This document shows positions 45,517 to 56,797 of a stretch of DNA of 64,000 nucleotides, in pieces. The position numbers and the translations under genes were made by a program. The DNA lies in the NCBI RefSeq assembly GCF_032854445.1, contig NC_088298.1, forward strand, positions 5,082,160 to 5,146,159. The letters are read 5' to 3'. Position 1 is the stretch's first letter. Each line of letters begins with the position of its first letter. Below the pieces are notes generated by a model that did not search any database, was not told the DNA's origin, and saw only the letters and a list, made by a program, of their open reading frames with translations. The DNA is from Liolophura sinensis (lineage: Eukaryota > Mollusca > Polyplacophora > Chitonida > Chitonidae).

Positions 45517-45816
45517 CTAATCAGGAAGAATTTCAAAAATGAAACCCAAAGAAAAAAATCCATCAGAATTTTTGTTCTTTTTTTTTGTTTTTGGTATCTG
45601 TTGTCCTGTAGCTGCCAAATTACTTAACACTGTGTTCTGTAGCATTTGGGCTACATTCATGTAATAACAATAGCGCCGACAATTTGCATTGAATTCGGCA
45701 AACTTTTGGCACCAGCCTTCGTGCTTAAAGAATTCTTGTAAATTGACAGACGATTCTAAGGAGCTGTCTACGACGTCTGACAACCATGAAGAGGAGGAAA
45801 TTTCTCTCGTTTCCAC
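45517..45816 (-). other. Unrecognised 99-codon open frame
   Basis: A minus-strand ATG frame outside any repeat, with acidic/serine-rich N-terminus (METREISSSSWLSDVVDSS), four Cys in the middle and a Lys/Asn run. Its composition is more protein-like than other frames here. No family is recognised, and a chance frame is still the simpler reading. Confidence 0.15.
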
Positions 45817-45981
45817 AGTAACCTTTCACCTCATGGTTTTGAATCACACTGAGACTGATGCCATTTCAAAGCGTCAGCACTAGACTGTATGGCCGGGTAA
45901 CAAAACTGGTTACATGTAGTTATTTTTGTTAAGTGGGTAAGTTGGAATTTAAGGGGTAGATTTTTTTCTGTACCGTCATTT

Positions 45982-46398
45982 TTGTTTTGTTTTGTTGCAA
46001 GTGTGTTGCCCTTCTTAACACCTGGGAACCAAACACATAAAGGCGATGATGAAGTAAAGGCGATGCATGATGAAGTAAAGGCGTTGCATGATGAAGTAAA
46101 GGCGATGCATGGTGAAGTAAAGGCAATGCTTGGTGAAGTAAAGGCGATGCATGGTGAAGTAAAGGTGATGTATGGTGAAGTAAAGGCAATGCATGATGAA
46201 GTAAAGGCGATGCATGGTGAAGTAAAGGCGATGCATGATGAAGTAAAGGCAATGCATGATGAAGTAAAGGCGATGCATGATGAAGTAAAGGCAATGCATG
46301 ATGAAGTAAAGGCGATGCATGATGCGGTAAAGGCGGTGCATGATGAAGTAAAGGCAATGCATGATGAAGTAAAGGCGATGCATGATGAAGTGAAGTAA
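45982..46398 (+). other. Open frame entering the 21-bp array (138 codons)
   Basis: The ATG at 45982 opens a hydrophobic start (MFCFVASVLPFLTPG) followed by about 16 MHDEVKA-type heptads with Val and Met at a/d-like positions, which would suit a coiled coil behind a signal-like segment. There is no basic n-region, and the frame ends at an array frameshift. No known family. Most likely fortuitous. Confidence 0.12.
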
Positions 46399-47932
46399 AG
46401 GCGATGCATGATGAAGTAAAGGCAATGCATGATGAAGTAATGGCAATGCATGGTGAAGTAAAGGCGATGTAATGATGAAGTAAAGGCGATGCATGATGAA
46501 GTAAAGGCAATGCATGATGAAGTAAAGGCGATGCATGATGAAGTAAAGGCAATGCATGATGAAGTAAAGGCGATGCATGATGCGGTAAAGGCGGTGCATG
46601 ATGAAGTAAAGGCAATGCATGATGAAGTAAAGGCGATGCATGATAAAGTGAAGTAAAGGCGATGCATGATGAAGTAAAGGCAATGCATGATGAAGTAATG
46701 GCAATGCATGGTGAAGTAAAGGCGATGTAATGATGAAGTAAAGGCGATGCATGATGAAGTAAAGGCAATGCATGATGAAGTAAAGGCGATGCTTGGTGAA
46801 GTAAAGGCGATGCATGGTGAAGTAAAGGTGATGTATGGTGAAGTAAAGGCAATGCATGATGAAGTAAAGGCGATGCATGGTGAAGTAAAGGCGATGCATG
46901 ATGAAGTAAAGGCAATGCATGATGAAGTAAAGGCGATGCATGATGAAGTAAAGGCAATGCATGATGAAGTAAAGGCGATGCATGATGCGGTAAAGGCGGT
47001 GCATGATGAAGTAAAGGCAATGCATGATGAAGTAAAGGCGATGCATGATGAAGTGAAGTAAAGGCGATGCATGATGAAGTAAAGGCAATGCATGATGAAG
47101 TAAAGGCGATGTAATGATGAAGTAAAGGCGATGCATGATGAAGTAAAGGCAATGCGTGATGAAGTAAAGGCGATGCATGGTGAAGTAAAGGCAATGCATG
47201 ATGAAGTAAAGGCGATGCATGATGCGGTAAAGGCGATGCATGATGAAGTAAAGGCGATGCATGATGAAGTAAAGGCGATGCATGATGAAGTAAAGGCGAT
47301 GCATGGTGAAGTAAAGGCGATGCATGATGAAGTAAAGGCAATGCATGATGAAGTAAAGGCGATGCATGATGAAGTAAAGGCAATGCATGATGAAGTAAAG
47401 GCTATGCATGATGAAGTAAAGGCAATGCATGATGAAGTAAAGGCGATGCATGATGCAGTAAAGGCGGTGCATGATGAAGTAAAGGCAATGCATGATGAAG
47501 TAAAGGCGATGCATGATGAAGTGAAGTAAAGGCGATGCATGATGAAGTAAAGGCAATGCATGATGAAGTAAAGGCTATGCATGATGAAGTAAAGGCAATG
47601 CATGATGAAGTAAAGGCGATGCATGATGCGGTAAAGGCGGTGCATGATGAAGTAAAGGCAATGCATGATGAAGTAAAGGCGATGCATGATGAAGTGAAGT
47701 AAAGGCGATGCATGATGAAGTAAAGGCGATGCATGATGCGGTAAAGGCGATGCATGATGAAGTAAAGGCAATGCATGATGAAGTAAAGGCGATGCATGAT
47801 GAAGTAAAGGCGATGCATGATGAAGTAAAGGCAATGCGTGATGAAGTAAAGGCGATGCGTGGTGAAGTAAAGGCAATGCATGATGAAGTAAAGGCAATGC
47901 ATGATGAAGTAAAGACTATACATGATGAATGA
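46044..47932. repeat. Tandem array, 21-bp unit, ~90 copies
   Basis: Unit gatgaagtaaaggcgatgca + t. On the plus strand it encodes the heptad MHDEVKA until a 5-bp insertion (gtgaa) or gatgtaatg variants stop the frame. All three minus frames are free of stops, giving overlapping frames of 484-688 codons that are artefacts. Higher-order blocks recur, such as gatgcggtaaaggcggtgca at 46321, 46579, 46984 and 47624. The 5' end of the plus frame (from 45982) starts in unique DNA. Confidence 0.95.
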
Positions 47933-48121
47933 GCTGATTTCCCAGTACAAAAATGTCCAGGGTAAAAAATGCCAGACATTTCAAAAGAAAAATTCATGAC
48001 AAGTCTACAAAATACAAAACGAACATATCTACAGACTAGTCAAGTATTGTCTCAGATGTTTCACCTTCACACAATAGAATAACAAAGAATTAAATTAAAA
48101 TCCATCGATGACGGACATTGA

Positions 48122-48222
48122 TTCATTTATTTGATTGGTGTTTTACGTTACACGTGTACTCATATGCCAGGGTATTTCACTTATGTGATGGCTGCCAGCA
48201 TTATGGTGGGAGGTAACCAGGA
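48122..48222 (-). mobile_element. SINE-1, truncated copy
   Basis: ttcatttatttgattggtgt, a small insertion after ttttacg, then ccagcattatggtgggaggt. It stops in the core. Confidence 0.82.
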
Positions 48223-48314
48223 TGATGGTTCTTGAGATGAAGATATCATGTAACTAACATTAGTACATATATATTGATGCTAAGAAAAAATTTGACTTTT
48301 TTTTCGCAAAATTT

Positions 48315-48543
48315 CTTTGCCAGGTGCAAGATACCTTTGCCCCGTGCACTATAGCTTTGTCAGGTTTATATATACCTCTGCCAGGTGCAATATTCCTTTG
48401 CCAGGTGCAATATACCTTTGCCAAGTGCAATATACCTTTGTCAGGTTTATATATACCTCTGCTAAGTGCAATATACCTTTGCTGGGTGTATATATCTCGG
48501 CCTGGTGCAATATATCTTTGTCATGTGCAATATACTTTGTCAG

Positions 48544-48621
<78 letters not shown>

Positions 48622-48788
48622 GCCAGGTGCAATATACCTTGCATGTATATACTTCTGTCAGGTGTATATATACCTTTGTCAGGTGTATATACCTTTGTCA
48701 GGTGTATATGTATCTTTGTCAGGTTTAACTGCATTTGCCTTTACCAGGTATATAGGTATCTACCTTTGCCAGGTCTATGTTCCTTTGT
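48315..48788. repeat. Tandem array, ~20-bp unit, with an internal (TA)n
   Basis: Unit tttgccaggtgcaatatacc, varying to tttgtcaggtgtatatatac. A 73-base pure (TA)n tract at 48547-48619 appears to have expanded from the tatata of one unit. Confidence 0.92.
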
Positions 48789-50175
48789 ATATACTACTGA
48801 CAATCATCCATTCTGACTATAGTTTCAACGACCCAACAATGAAGAGCTGGATTCAAGCAATTTGGTGGACAATAACTGGAAACAGACAATATAGAGACAA
48901 CTGTGCTCCTAACACAACTTTGTTCTTCTCCTGTTTTTTTTTTTCTTTCTTCCATTTTACTTGTACACTGACTTGTTTTAACACTAGCATGACAAGCATG
49001 CCACAGCTTAAAACTATGTAACACGCTCCACAAAAATGTCCACACCGAGCGGTGTGAACTAGAATTCCTAGCCTGTCAACTCTAATGCCATCAGGTATTT
49101 GTTTTCACTCGGTTTTTTTCCCCCTTTTTTCAAGACTTTTCACGCGTTTGACATCTTGCGACAGGTTTGATAGACAGGCAGACAAATGATTGTCAAATAG
49201 TTCATACCAATCATGTCCCTGACTAAAAGCTTTCCCCAAAATAAACATTTTCTAAAAATATATTTTTTTTTTAAATTTTTAAAATGTTTTTAATTAAAAC
49301 CAACTCATTGTCTTTGTTTACTTTGTGAGTAGAGGGAAGAAATAAAATGTTTTTAAGTCAAAGTAACTCATTGTTTGTATTTACTTTTCGTAAGTAAGAA
49401 AAAATTATAAGGAAAACTGTCAATCATCAGATAAAATGAGATTATATTTGATTAAAACATTGAATTGTTACTTTATACACGATGTTACAAAGATAAAAAA
49501 CAAACAAAAAACTCCCCACAAATGCCTGCATCATTTTTTTTCTTCTCTTATTTCATTTTTTGCTTTTTTGGTATCTACAAAAAGAAATACTCTTAGAAGA
49601 ATATAAGACTCATTTATAAATCTCATTTTTAATAATTTTGGTAAAACCACTTTTCAAGCCTATGTAAGCATTAATTTGTTTGATTTATTCATGTTGTTGT
49701 TTTACGCCATATTGCAGAAACAAAAGAAAGCTTTTCAATTGAAATAAGATTAAAATTTGTTGGATTTATCAGGGCCATTTTAAATACAATACAGAAAAAA
49801 CTTCTTTCAATCATTAAATCATTAAAGTATGTTTAGAAAAATATTATGAAAATCTCAAAAAATTCAAATCATGAACAGGCAAAATTTTATTAAAAATTTT
49901 AATGAAGTCTTATTAAACTATACTAGATTACATTCACAAATCACAGTGATCTCATCAAGTCCTACTAGAAATAAACTGCATCGAAAACTATTATACCATT
50001 AAATGTATAAGGGGAAACCTCAGACAAGTTATTCCTAAGGAAACCAAGGCATGTCATTAGTAAAAAAAGACACCCCCCGCCACCCCCACCCCCAAGCCTG
50101 ATTTGAAATCACAACATGTTTGTAACCTCCTCCAAATACTGTGTTGTAATTATGCTGTTTACTTGTCAGATAATT
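48789..50175. other. Unique AT-rich DNA
   Basis: No gene recognised. A SINE-1-like word gttgttttacgccatat lies near 49695. Poly-T tracts near 48937 and 49262. A C-rich patch lies at 50074-50093. Confidence 0.5.
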
Positions 50176-50410
50176 GTATTTCACCTACAGTGTAGCATTT
50201 TTCAAGTCACAGATTTTGCTCCACTCTGAATAATGCATCCACCATATAGACAGATATAGACATATAGATAGGCCTCCTAAGATGTTTAAGTCAAGATTGA
50301 TTAATTTATCAGAAACATTTCACTATTGACATTAAATGTATCATTTTAATGTTTTTACATGCCTCTGGAAAGTGCATGCATTTTTACATACCAAACTTCA
50401 TGTGAAATAC
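50176..50410. mobile_element. MITE family M2 copy
   Basis: Ends gtatttcacctacagtgtag and catgtgaaatac form inverted termini. The interior tttttacatgcctctgga is shared with the copy at 58637. Confidence 0.65.
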
Positions 50411-50465
50411 ATTATTTGAAAAACCCAGTATGTTGTATGAAAAACCCAGTATGTTGTGTGAAACT

Positions 50466-51140
50466 GCATGGTAATTCCCATGGCAGTGCATTGCTTTAGT
50501 CTCTGTTGCCAGGAATTGCATGGTAATTCCCATGGCAGTGCATTGCTTTAGTTTCTGTTGCCAGGATTTGCATGGTAATTCCCATGGCAGTGGATTGCTT
50601 TAGTCTCTGTTGCCAGGAATTGCATGGTAATTCCCATGGCAGTGGATTGCTTTAGACTCTGTTGCCAGGTATAGCATGGTAATTCCCATGGCAGTGCATT
50701 GCTTTAGTCTCTGTTGCCAGGAATTGCATGGTAATTCCCATGGCAGTGGATTGCTTTAGTCTCTGTTGCCAGGAATTGCATGGTAATTCCCATGGCAGTG
50801 GATTGCTTTAGACTCTGTTGCCAGGTATAGCATGGTAATTCCCATGGCAGTGCATTGCTTTAGTTTCTGTTGCCAGGATTTGCATGGTAATTCCCATGGC
50901 AGTGGACTGCTTTAGTCTCTGTTGCCAGGAATTGCATGGTAATTCCCATGGCAGTGCATTGCTTTAGACTCTGTTGCCAGGTATAGCATGGTAATTCCCA
51001 TGGCAGTGCATTGCTTTAGTTTCTGTTGCCAGGATTTGCATGGTAATTCCCATGGCAGTGGATTGCTTTAGACTCTGTTGCCAGGAATAGCATGGTAATT
51101 TCCACAGCAGTGCATTGTTTTAATCTCTGATGCCAGGAAT
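50466..51140. repeat. Tandem array, 52-bp unit, ~13 copies
   Basis: Unit gcatggtaattcccatggca + gtgcattgctttagtctctg + ttgccaggaatt. Alternating gtgcattg/gtggattg and gtctctg/gactctg variants show multi-unit blocks. A 21-bp doublet (gaaaaacccagtatgttgt) immediately precedes it. Confidence 0.94.
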
Positions 51141-51540
51141 CTCAGAAAAACAGGCACCAGGTTTGATGCACAGAGCAAAGGCTCCGTTTGAGACTCGCAT
51201 ACATAGAGCAGGAATACACAGAGATGTTCACCTCGGCTGCTTGTTAACGGTTGTTAAGTTCATGCCTGTCTTACAAAGAGCGAGGGATTTTAGAGCTCTT
51301 CACTTGACTAGCAAACAAAACATTCCGCTGCCAAAATCTACTGAGCAGGCTTCTTCTTTTTTTTTTCTTTTTTTCCTTGGTACACATAAACATCTGTCAG
51401 CCAATGAAAATCAAGACGTATTTATCCAAACTCTATCTGGTGACATTTGTTTCACTGGCGCTAAAAGTTCTGCCACTCAGCACTGCATGCGTACTGCAAG
51501 GTTTCTTGCTAGCCCCCTTTCTGTATCCATTACTTAAGGT
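51141..51540. other. Non-repetitive island with a 135-codon frame
   Basis: Plus frame 51130-51537 starts in the last array unit and crosses a poly-T tract, so its middle is poly-Phe. Not recognised. The non-repetitive flank is CpG-richer and could be a regulatory element. Confidence 0.15.
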
Positions 51541-51827
51541 AGTAGTCAGTGAGCAAACCTGCCAGAGACAAACAACCTATTTCCATGAGACTCTTTCCAT
51601 AGACACAGCTTGTTTTTTAGCCAAACAACATTCTTAAGCAAATAACGAAATGAAAGGATGACAAAAAAAACTCTCTACCATCCTCTCTGTGGAAAGAATC
51701 CTGCAAAGCTAGGCAATTTGAAGAAAGCTGAAAAAATCAAAACCAATAAATCACACACAATTTATCATGCATGCCTTAAAATTTAAAAAAAAAAAAAAAA
51801 ATCGCCTAAGACAAAGTTGTGTACTGC

Positions 51828-52032
51828 ATTTCACCTAAAGTTTGGTATAAAAAAAGCACTTTCAAGAGCAAATAACAACCTTAAAATGATATTCTTGATT
51901 CCAACACTTTTTTTTGGATGAAAAAGTTAATCAAACCTCACAAAAAAATCTTAATTGGCCCTATAAAGTGGATGAGCCAATCGGAATCAAGGAAAATTTG
52001 TCAGTTGAAAAAAGCTAAACTTTAGGTGAAAT
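51828..52032. mobile_element. MITE family M2 copy (205 bp)
   Basis: Termini gcatttcacctaaagtttgg and gctaaactttaggtgaaat are near-perfect inverted repeats. No coding capacity. Confidence 0.78.
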
Positions 52033-52093
52033 CTAGTATGTTGCCAGATTATGACAGCTCGGTTCATTAATTTGGATGGTAAGATGTTATGTA

Positions 52094-52188
52094 ATTGAGC
52101 TGTATTATGCAAATGAGCTGTATTATGCAAATGAGCTGTATTATGTAAATGAGCTGTATTATGTAAATGAGCTGTATTATGTATAATA
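52094..52188. repeat. Tandem array, 18-bp unit x 5
   Basis: Unit gagctgtattatgcaaat, with the later copies tatgtaaat. Confidence 0.92.
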
Positions 52189-52372
52189 CATATTCACTGT
52201 AGATGAAAGTTTAACTATCAAAATGATTTCAATCATAGTTTGCAAACAAATAAACAACTGACTCTAAGAATAGCTGTTCAATTTGCATAATTAAGCTGTC
52301 ACAAGCACACAAAGATGCTAAATACCATGTTAACAAAGAATTATACCTTAACTCCGATATATTTACTGTAGT

Positions 52373-52564
52373 GCTTCAAACTTTTAGCATGTTTGCAAGT
52401 TGTTTATTACAAATTATTCTGTGTTGACTGTTAAACTCATACTTTTTGTGAAGCCCTAAAACTGGGTAATCCAACCAAAGTAATTTTGTTTCAAAAATCA
52501 AATTAAAAAAAATGTGCATATACTGCACTGAAATTACTCTTTCATATGTGAAAAGGTTGTGGAA
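52373..52564 (+). mobile_element. MITE family M1 copy
   Basis: gcttcaaacttttagcatgt, gtgaagccctaaaactggg, and end atgtgaaaaggttgtggaa. Confidence 0.72.
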
Positions 52565-53049
52565 ATAGCATAATGTTAGCTATGGGGTGGGAAAATATTA
52601 AAGAAAGCCTTATTATAATCTTAACAGCGATGTCCAGAGTCACAAAACGTATGACACATCCCCGATTGTAATACTCCAGAATTTTCACTGCGTAAAAATA
52701 AATGTTATGCAGTAGCAGACAGAGCAGACTGTATAATCCAGCATAGTTATCACAACTGTTTAAAGTCCAAAAACTACATAATGTCAAACAAAGACCTTGT
52801 CTTGTTATATATTAAGTGTTTAAGACAAAGTTCAAGCATTTTTTGACATGTCAGTCAGGATAACATCAAGTACTAAGTACAACACTGATACTTAAACGCC
52901 GGGTGTTCTAAGGGTCAGGTGTGGCAGGGATAGTTAACAACTGACAACAAGTTCAAAAACGTGGATTGTAACATTCTGGAAAAATTCCATTTATACTTAT
53001 ATTTATACTTATATACATTTATACTTACATTTCATGATCATCAACAAAG
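52565..53049. other. Unique AT-rich DNA
   Basis: Nothing recognised. Confidence 0.5.
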
Positions 53050-53194
53050 TTATTTATTTCATTGGTGTTTCATGCTGTACTCAAGAATCAGTCGTACACT
53101 TACACGACTGCAGCCAACATTATGATAGGGGAAAACTGAGTCGATTGTGCTAGGGGGAAACCCACGGCCATCCACAGGTTGCTGGCAGACCGTT
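53050..53194 (-). mobile_element. SINE-1, truncated copy
   Basis: tatttatttcattggtgttt, catgctgtactcaagaa, core to gttgctggcagacc. Confidence 0.85.
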
Positions 53195-53226
53195 AGGAGA
53201 CACAGTTTTAGATTTAATGTATCTAT

Positions 53227-53276
53227 GCTTGGGCTTTGCCATCATATTTAACAATTTTTCATTCATATGACGGCGA
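53227..53276 (-). mobile_element. SINE-2 3' fragment
   Basis: tgcttgggctttgccatc, aacaatttttcattcatatg: the SINE-2 end without its tail or head. Confidence 0.6.
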
Positions 53277-53529
53277 GTTTTAAATTTAAATACTTACTGA
53301 TACACTTGCACCTCAACTAATTTAGCTGATCTAGGTTTATACAGTTTTTCCCTTAATGCTCTTAAATGCACATTTTGTTTACCTGTATATTTCCTTATTA
53401 TATGTGCAGTGGAATTTGTAAAAAAAATAATTTAATCTCTCAAGTAGTAAACAAATATTGTGCAAAAGCATATAAAGCTGATTGGGTGTGACATGTGACA
53501 CCACTTATCTGCTCGTCCAATAAGGTTTC

Positions 53530-53875
53530 AATCTGGTATATGCCTGTAGCTGAAATCAAGAATTTTCAACCTGTACGATGGTACATACATGTATTCATAG
53601 CTGGTACACAACAGGAGTGCCTGGGGTAAACCACTGGCCTTTGGTAATTTACTGACAAGCTTTCCCACATGTGAGTGGGGGAAATACACCAATTCCCTTC
53701 TCAAGGCCAGTACAGAACTATCAGTTTGTGTGTCCCAGCGACAGACCAGATAGCTTACAAACATCAACCAAAATTGCAAGAACTGGATTCGAACCTGTGA
53801 CTTAATTTACAGGAATCTACTTCCTACCCAGAACAATGCACTGGGCCAGTTGGCACAGCCACATTTATCAGCTAT
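53530..53875 (-). mobile_element. SINE with a perfect box B (SINE-3-related)
   Basis: On the minus strand the head has caggttcgaatcc (box B) and a ggcccagtgc region. Downstream lies the ggtaatttactgacaagctt core (53653-53672 on plus), the word family of SINE-3. The 83-codon minus frame inside it is incidental. Confidence 0.6.
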
Positions 53876-54095
53876 ATATGTATACGGATAATATTATCTC
53901 CTCTTGACCTTTAAACAAAAGACGACCTCATAAACCTACATTTTTTATGGAAACCGTATCAGGTAAATGTCAGACTTATGTAACTGGTGCACACGTACAC
54001 GGATCATGTCTGCTGACACCTTCACCTGGCCCACAATGTCCTAAATCCATAGATCAGGACAAACAGGTCAATGATACCATACAAATATACAGTAT

Positions 54096-54611
54096 GTGTG
54101 TCATTTTCTCCTAAAGTTTAGCATTTTTCAGCTGACACATTTTTTTTTCGGTTATGTCTTATTCATGCATATTCCTTACATTGGGAAATTGAAGAGTTTC
54201 TGTTTAGTTGGTGAAGTTCTTACCACAAAAACTTTAGTGTTAGCATCAAAAGAATCATCTTTTAATCAAACAGGTAAATACATTATCTGCTACGAAGAGC
54301 GTGTACGAATGTATACATGTATTTATATATTTATGTATATATTTCCTGTTTCACATGGACAGCTCATGTACTCAACAACAACTGTAATTTTTTCCCCTTC
54401 CGCACTAAAACTACTTGTCAGAAAAATTAGTAAAATTGCGGTATCGGGCTTCCGACTGTTTAGCAGATTTACGGCAGCAGTTAATGATGGAGCAAACAAA
54501 GCGCCTGTTGAAATATCACACCTGATTATCAGGGTTTACCTGTGTTTACCCGTTAGGTCATGTTTATATGTACCCACAATCCTGACACAGGTAAAGTCTC
54601 TGTTAACGTAA
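54096..54611 (+). other. Longest non-tandem open frame (171 codons), starting in an M2-like end
   Basis: The start lies beside tcctaaagtttagcattttt, an M2 MITE terminus. The translation is rich in Phe, Leu, Tyr and Ile with several hydrophobic stretches but no recognised domain. The last third (about 54430-54560) is CpG-richer and less biased. A chance frame in AT-rich DNA is likely, and a lineage-specific membrane protein exon cannot be excluded. Confidence 0.15.
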
Positions 54612-54650
54612 ACATCTTAAACACAAGAATACTTCAGCCAACAAATATTT

Positions 54651-54928
54651 AGATATTTATTTATTTATTTCAATGGTGTTTTATGCCATACTGAAGAATA
54701 TGGCCAACACTCCAAACACACTCAAGTCTTTCCAGATGTTTCTTTAATGTCAAATCTGCAGCACCCAACCATGGAGTCCAATGGACAGTTTAGTGACTGA
54801 GAAAATTTGCCCAAATCCACACTTTGGCCTTTACCCTGTTTCCTCCAACCAAAATGCTGGTTGTCCTCATATATATTGAAATAAATCTTGAGTATGGCAT
54901 AAAATTTCAATCAAATAAATAAATAAAT
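54651..54928. mobile_element. Inverted pair of SINE-1 3' ends
   Basis: 54651-54706 is a minus-strand tail (tatttcaatggtgttttatg). 54830-54928 is a plus-strand core and tail (tgtttcctccaaccaaaatg, gagtatggcataaaatttca, (aaat)n). Together they form a ~280-bp imperfect palindrome. Confidence 0.7.
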
Positions 54929-54977
54929 ATTTTGTTGTTTAGTTGAGTTTGCTTAATAAGAACAGACTCAACACCTC

Positions 54978-55232
54978 ATGAGGACTCTGTGGACAAAGTA
55001 GTTAACATGCCAGCAAAGCACGATGACCCAAAGCCTCTCACTAAAGCAGCCGCTGTGAGTTCAGCTCACGCTGGCTTCCTCTCCGGTCGTACATGGGAAG
55101 GCCTCTCAGCAACCCGTGGATAGTCGTTGGTTTCCGCTGGATTCTGTTCGGTTTCCTCCCACTGTAATGTTGGCGGTTGTCGTGTAAGTGAAACATCCTT
55201 GAGTGCGGTGTAAAACACCAATCAAATAAATA
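54978..55232 (+). mobile_element. SINE-1, full-length diverged copy
   Basis: tgaggactctgtggacaaag (decayed box A), gctgtgagttcagctca, ctctccggtcgtacatggga, core, and aaaacaccaatcaaataaat. Confidence 0.88.
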
Positions 55233-55384
55233 AGTAGATTAGGGAGCTAAAAAAAATAACTTATTCTTCAATCCATATATGAGAGCCCATTATACAATCA
55301 GATAAATAAATAAATACTTTAACCCCCTCTGCTATCCTGTATATACATATAAAATATGCTGTACACGTACATGTGTGTTCACCT

Positions 55385-55845
55385 CAGTAATACTGCACCA
55401 TTATCAATGAATCATCCAATGATACTGCACCATTATCAATGAATCATCCAATCATACTGCACCATTATCAATCAATCATCCAATCATACTGCACCATTAT
55501 CAATCAATCATCCAATGATACTGCACCATTATCAATCAATCATCCAATCATACTGCACCATTATCAATCAATCATCCAATCATACTGCACCATTATCAAT
55601 CAATCATCCAATCATACTGCACCATTATCAATCAATCATCCAATCATACTGCACCACTATCACTGATACTGCACCATTATCAATCAATCATCCAATGATA
55701 CTGCAACATTATCATTCAATCATCCAATGATACTGCACCACTATCATTGATACTGCACCATTATCAATCAATCATCCAATGATACTGCACCATTATCAAT
55801 CATCCAATGATACTGCACCATTATCAATCAATCATCCAACGACAA
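55385..55845. repeat. Tandem array, 32-bp unit, ~14 copies
   Basis: Unit actgcaccattatcaatcaa + tcatccaatcat. Some units are shortened (gcaccactatcactgata). Confidence 0.94.
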
Positions 55846-55995
55846 AGTAATCATAAAGTAAACCCTTATTAAGATGTTTACCAATTATACATCGATTTAA
55901 ATTTCAGACATATTTATTCAATGCATTATCAACCTTCTCTGATCTTCAATCAATAAAGAAATTATTAAGGAATAATAAAGGTTTATGGGGGAGGG

Positions 55996-56247
55996 GGGGG
56001 CCTCCATGGCTCAGTTGATTAGCCCAGAGGCCTCTCACTAATGTGGTTGCTGTGAGTTCAAGCCAGCTCATACTGGCTTCCTCTCCGGCCGTACGTGGGA
56101 AGGTCTGTCAGCAACCTGCAGATGGTCGTGGGTTTCCCCTCGTGCTCTACCCGGTTTGCACAAACCATAATACTGGCCGCCATCGTATAAGTCAAATATT
56201 CTTGAGTACGGCGTAAAACACCAATCAAATGAATAAATAAATAAAGA
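55996..56247 (+). mobile_element. SINE-1, full-length with a head deletion
   Basis: ggggcctccatggctcagtt then a ~30-bp gap before gaggcctctcactaatg. Box B-like gagttcaagcc, core and tail are intact. Likely target-site duplication aaaggtttatg / aaagatttatg on either side. Confidence 0.88.
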
Positions 56248-56284
56248 TTTATGTACAGTGCGTAGTGCACGACACTTTTTTTGT

Positions 56285-56470
56285 CTAGCCACTAAACATC
56301 AGCCAGAGCAGATTCCATCGCATGCACCAACATTCATTAAGCGTCGTGCGACTTTGATGCCGTTCTGCATTTCGCACACATCCACCCCCGCTTCGTGTCA
56401 GTGTGATTGACAAGTTGTCAGTCGGATTAGGAACGCTGGGTCCACGGGATTAGAGCAGGCTATTCTTAGC
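56285..56470. promoter_or_regulatory. Candidate cis-regulatory island
   Basis: CpG-richer unique sequence (aagcgtcgtgcgactttgat) with gtgattgacaagttgtcag, a Pbx/Meis-type TGATTGAC beside its own partial inverse, and cggattag / gggattag (Otx/Pitx-type). Function is inferred. Confidence 0.28.
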
Positions 56471-56797
56471 AGGGCACTGTCACCTGAATGCACCTACACA
56501 AGCCTGAGGAGTTTGCTGTCTGACTTGTTGTTACAATATATACACTCATTAACTTAATTAATATGCAGATTATGCATAAAAACATGAACATCACAGGGGC
56601 AGCATTATTTATATACCGAGAGTTATCTGGGAAGCAGACACATTTATTGATATTCATGTCACACTAAAAAGTTTAAACAGAGTGACAGAGTGAGAGAGAC
56701 ACACAGGCTGTTGCACACACTTCAAACAAAATACCACCATGATAATGACCCTACCATTAATATAGCTGATTAGATTGACTTTTGATGAATACTGAGC

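Noticed and set aside
45831-47897. 688-, 513- and 484-codon minus frames as a giant repetitive protein
   Set aside because: All three minus frames of the 21-bp unit are stop-free, so none is preferred. They overlap each other completely.
48317-49021. 234-codon plus frame
   Set aside because: Made of the 20-bp array and a (TA)n tract. The non-repeat remainder is short and unrecognised.
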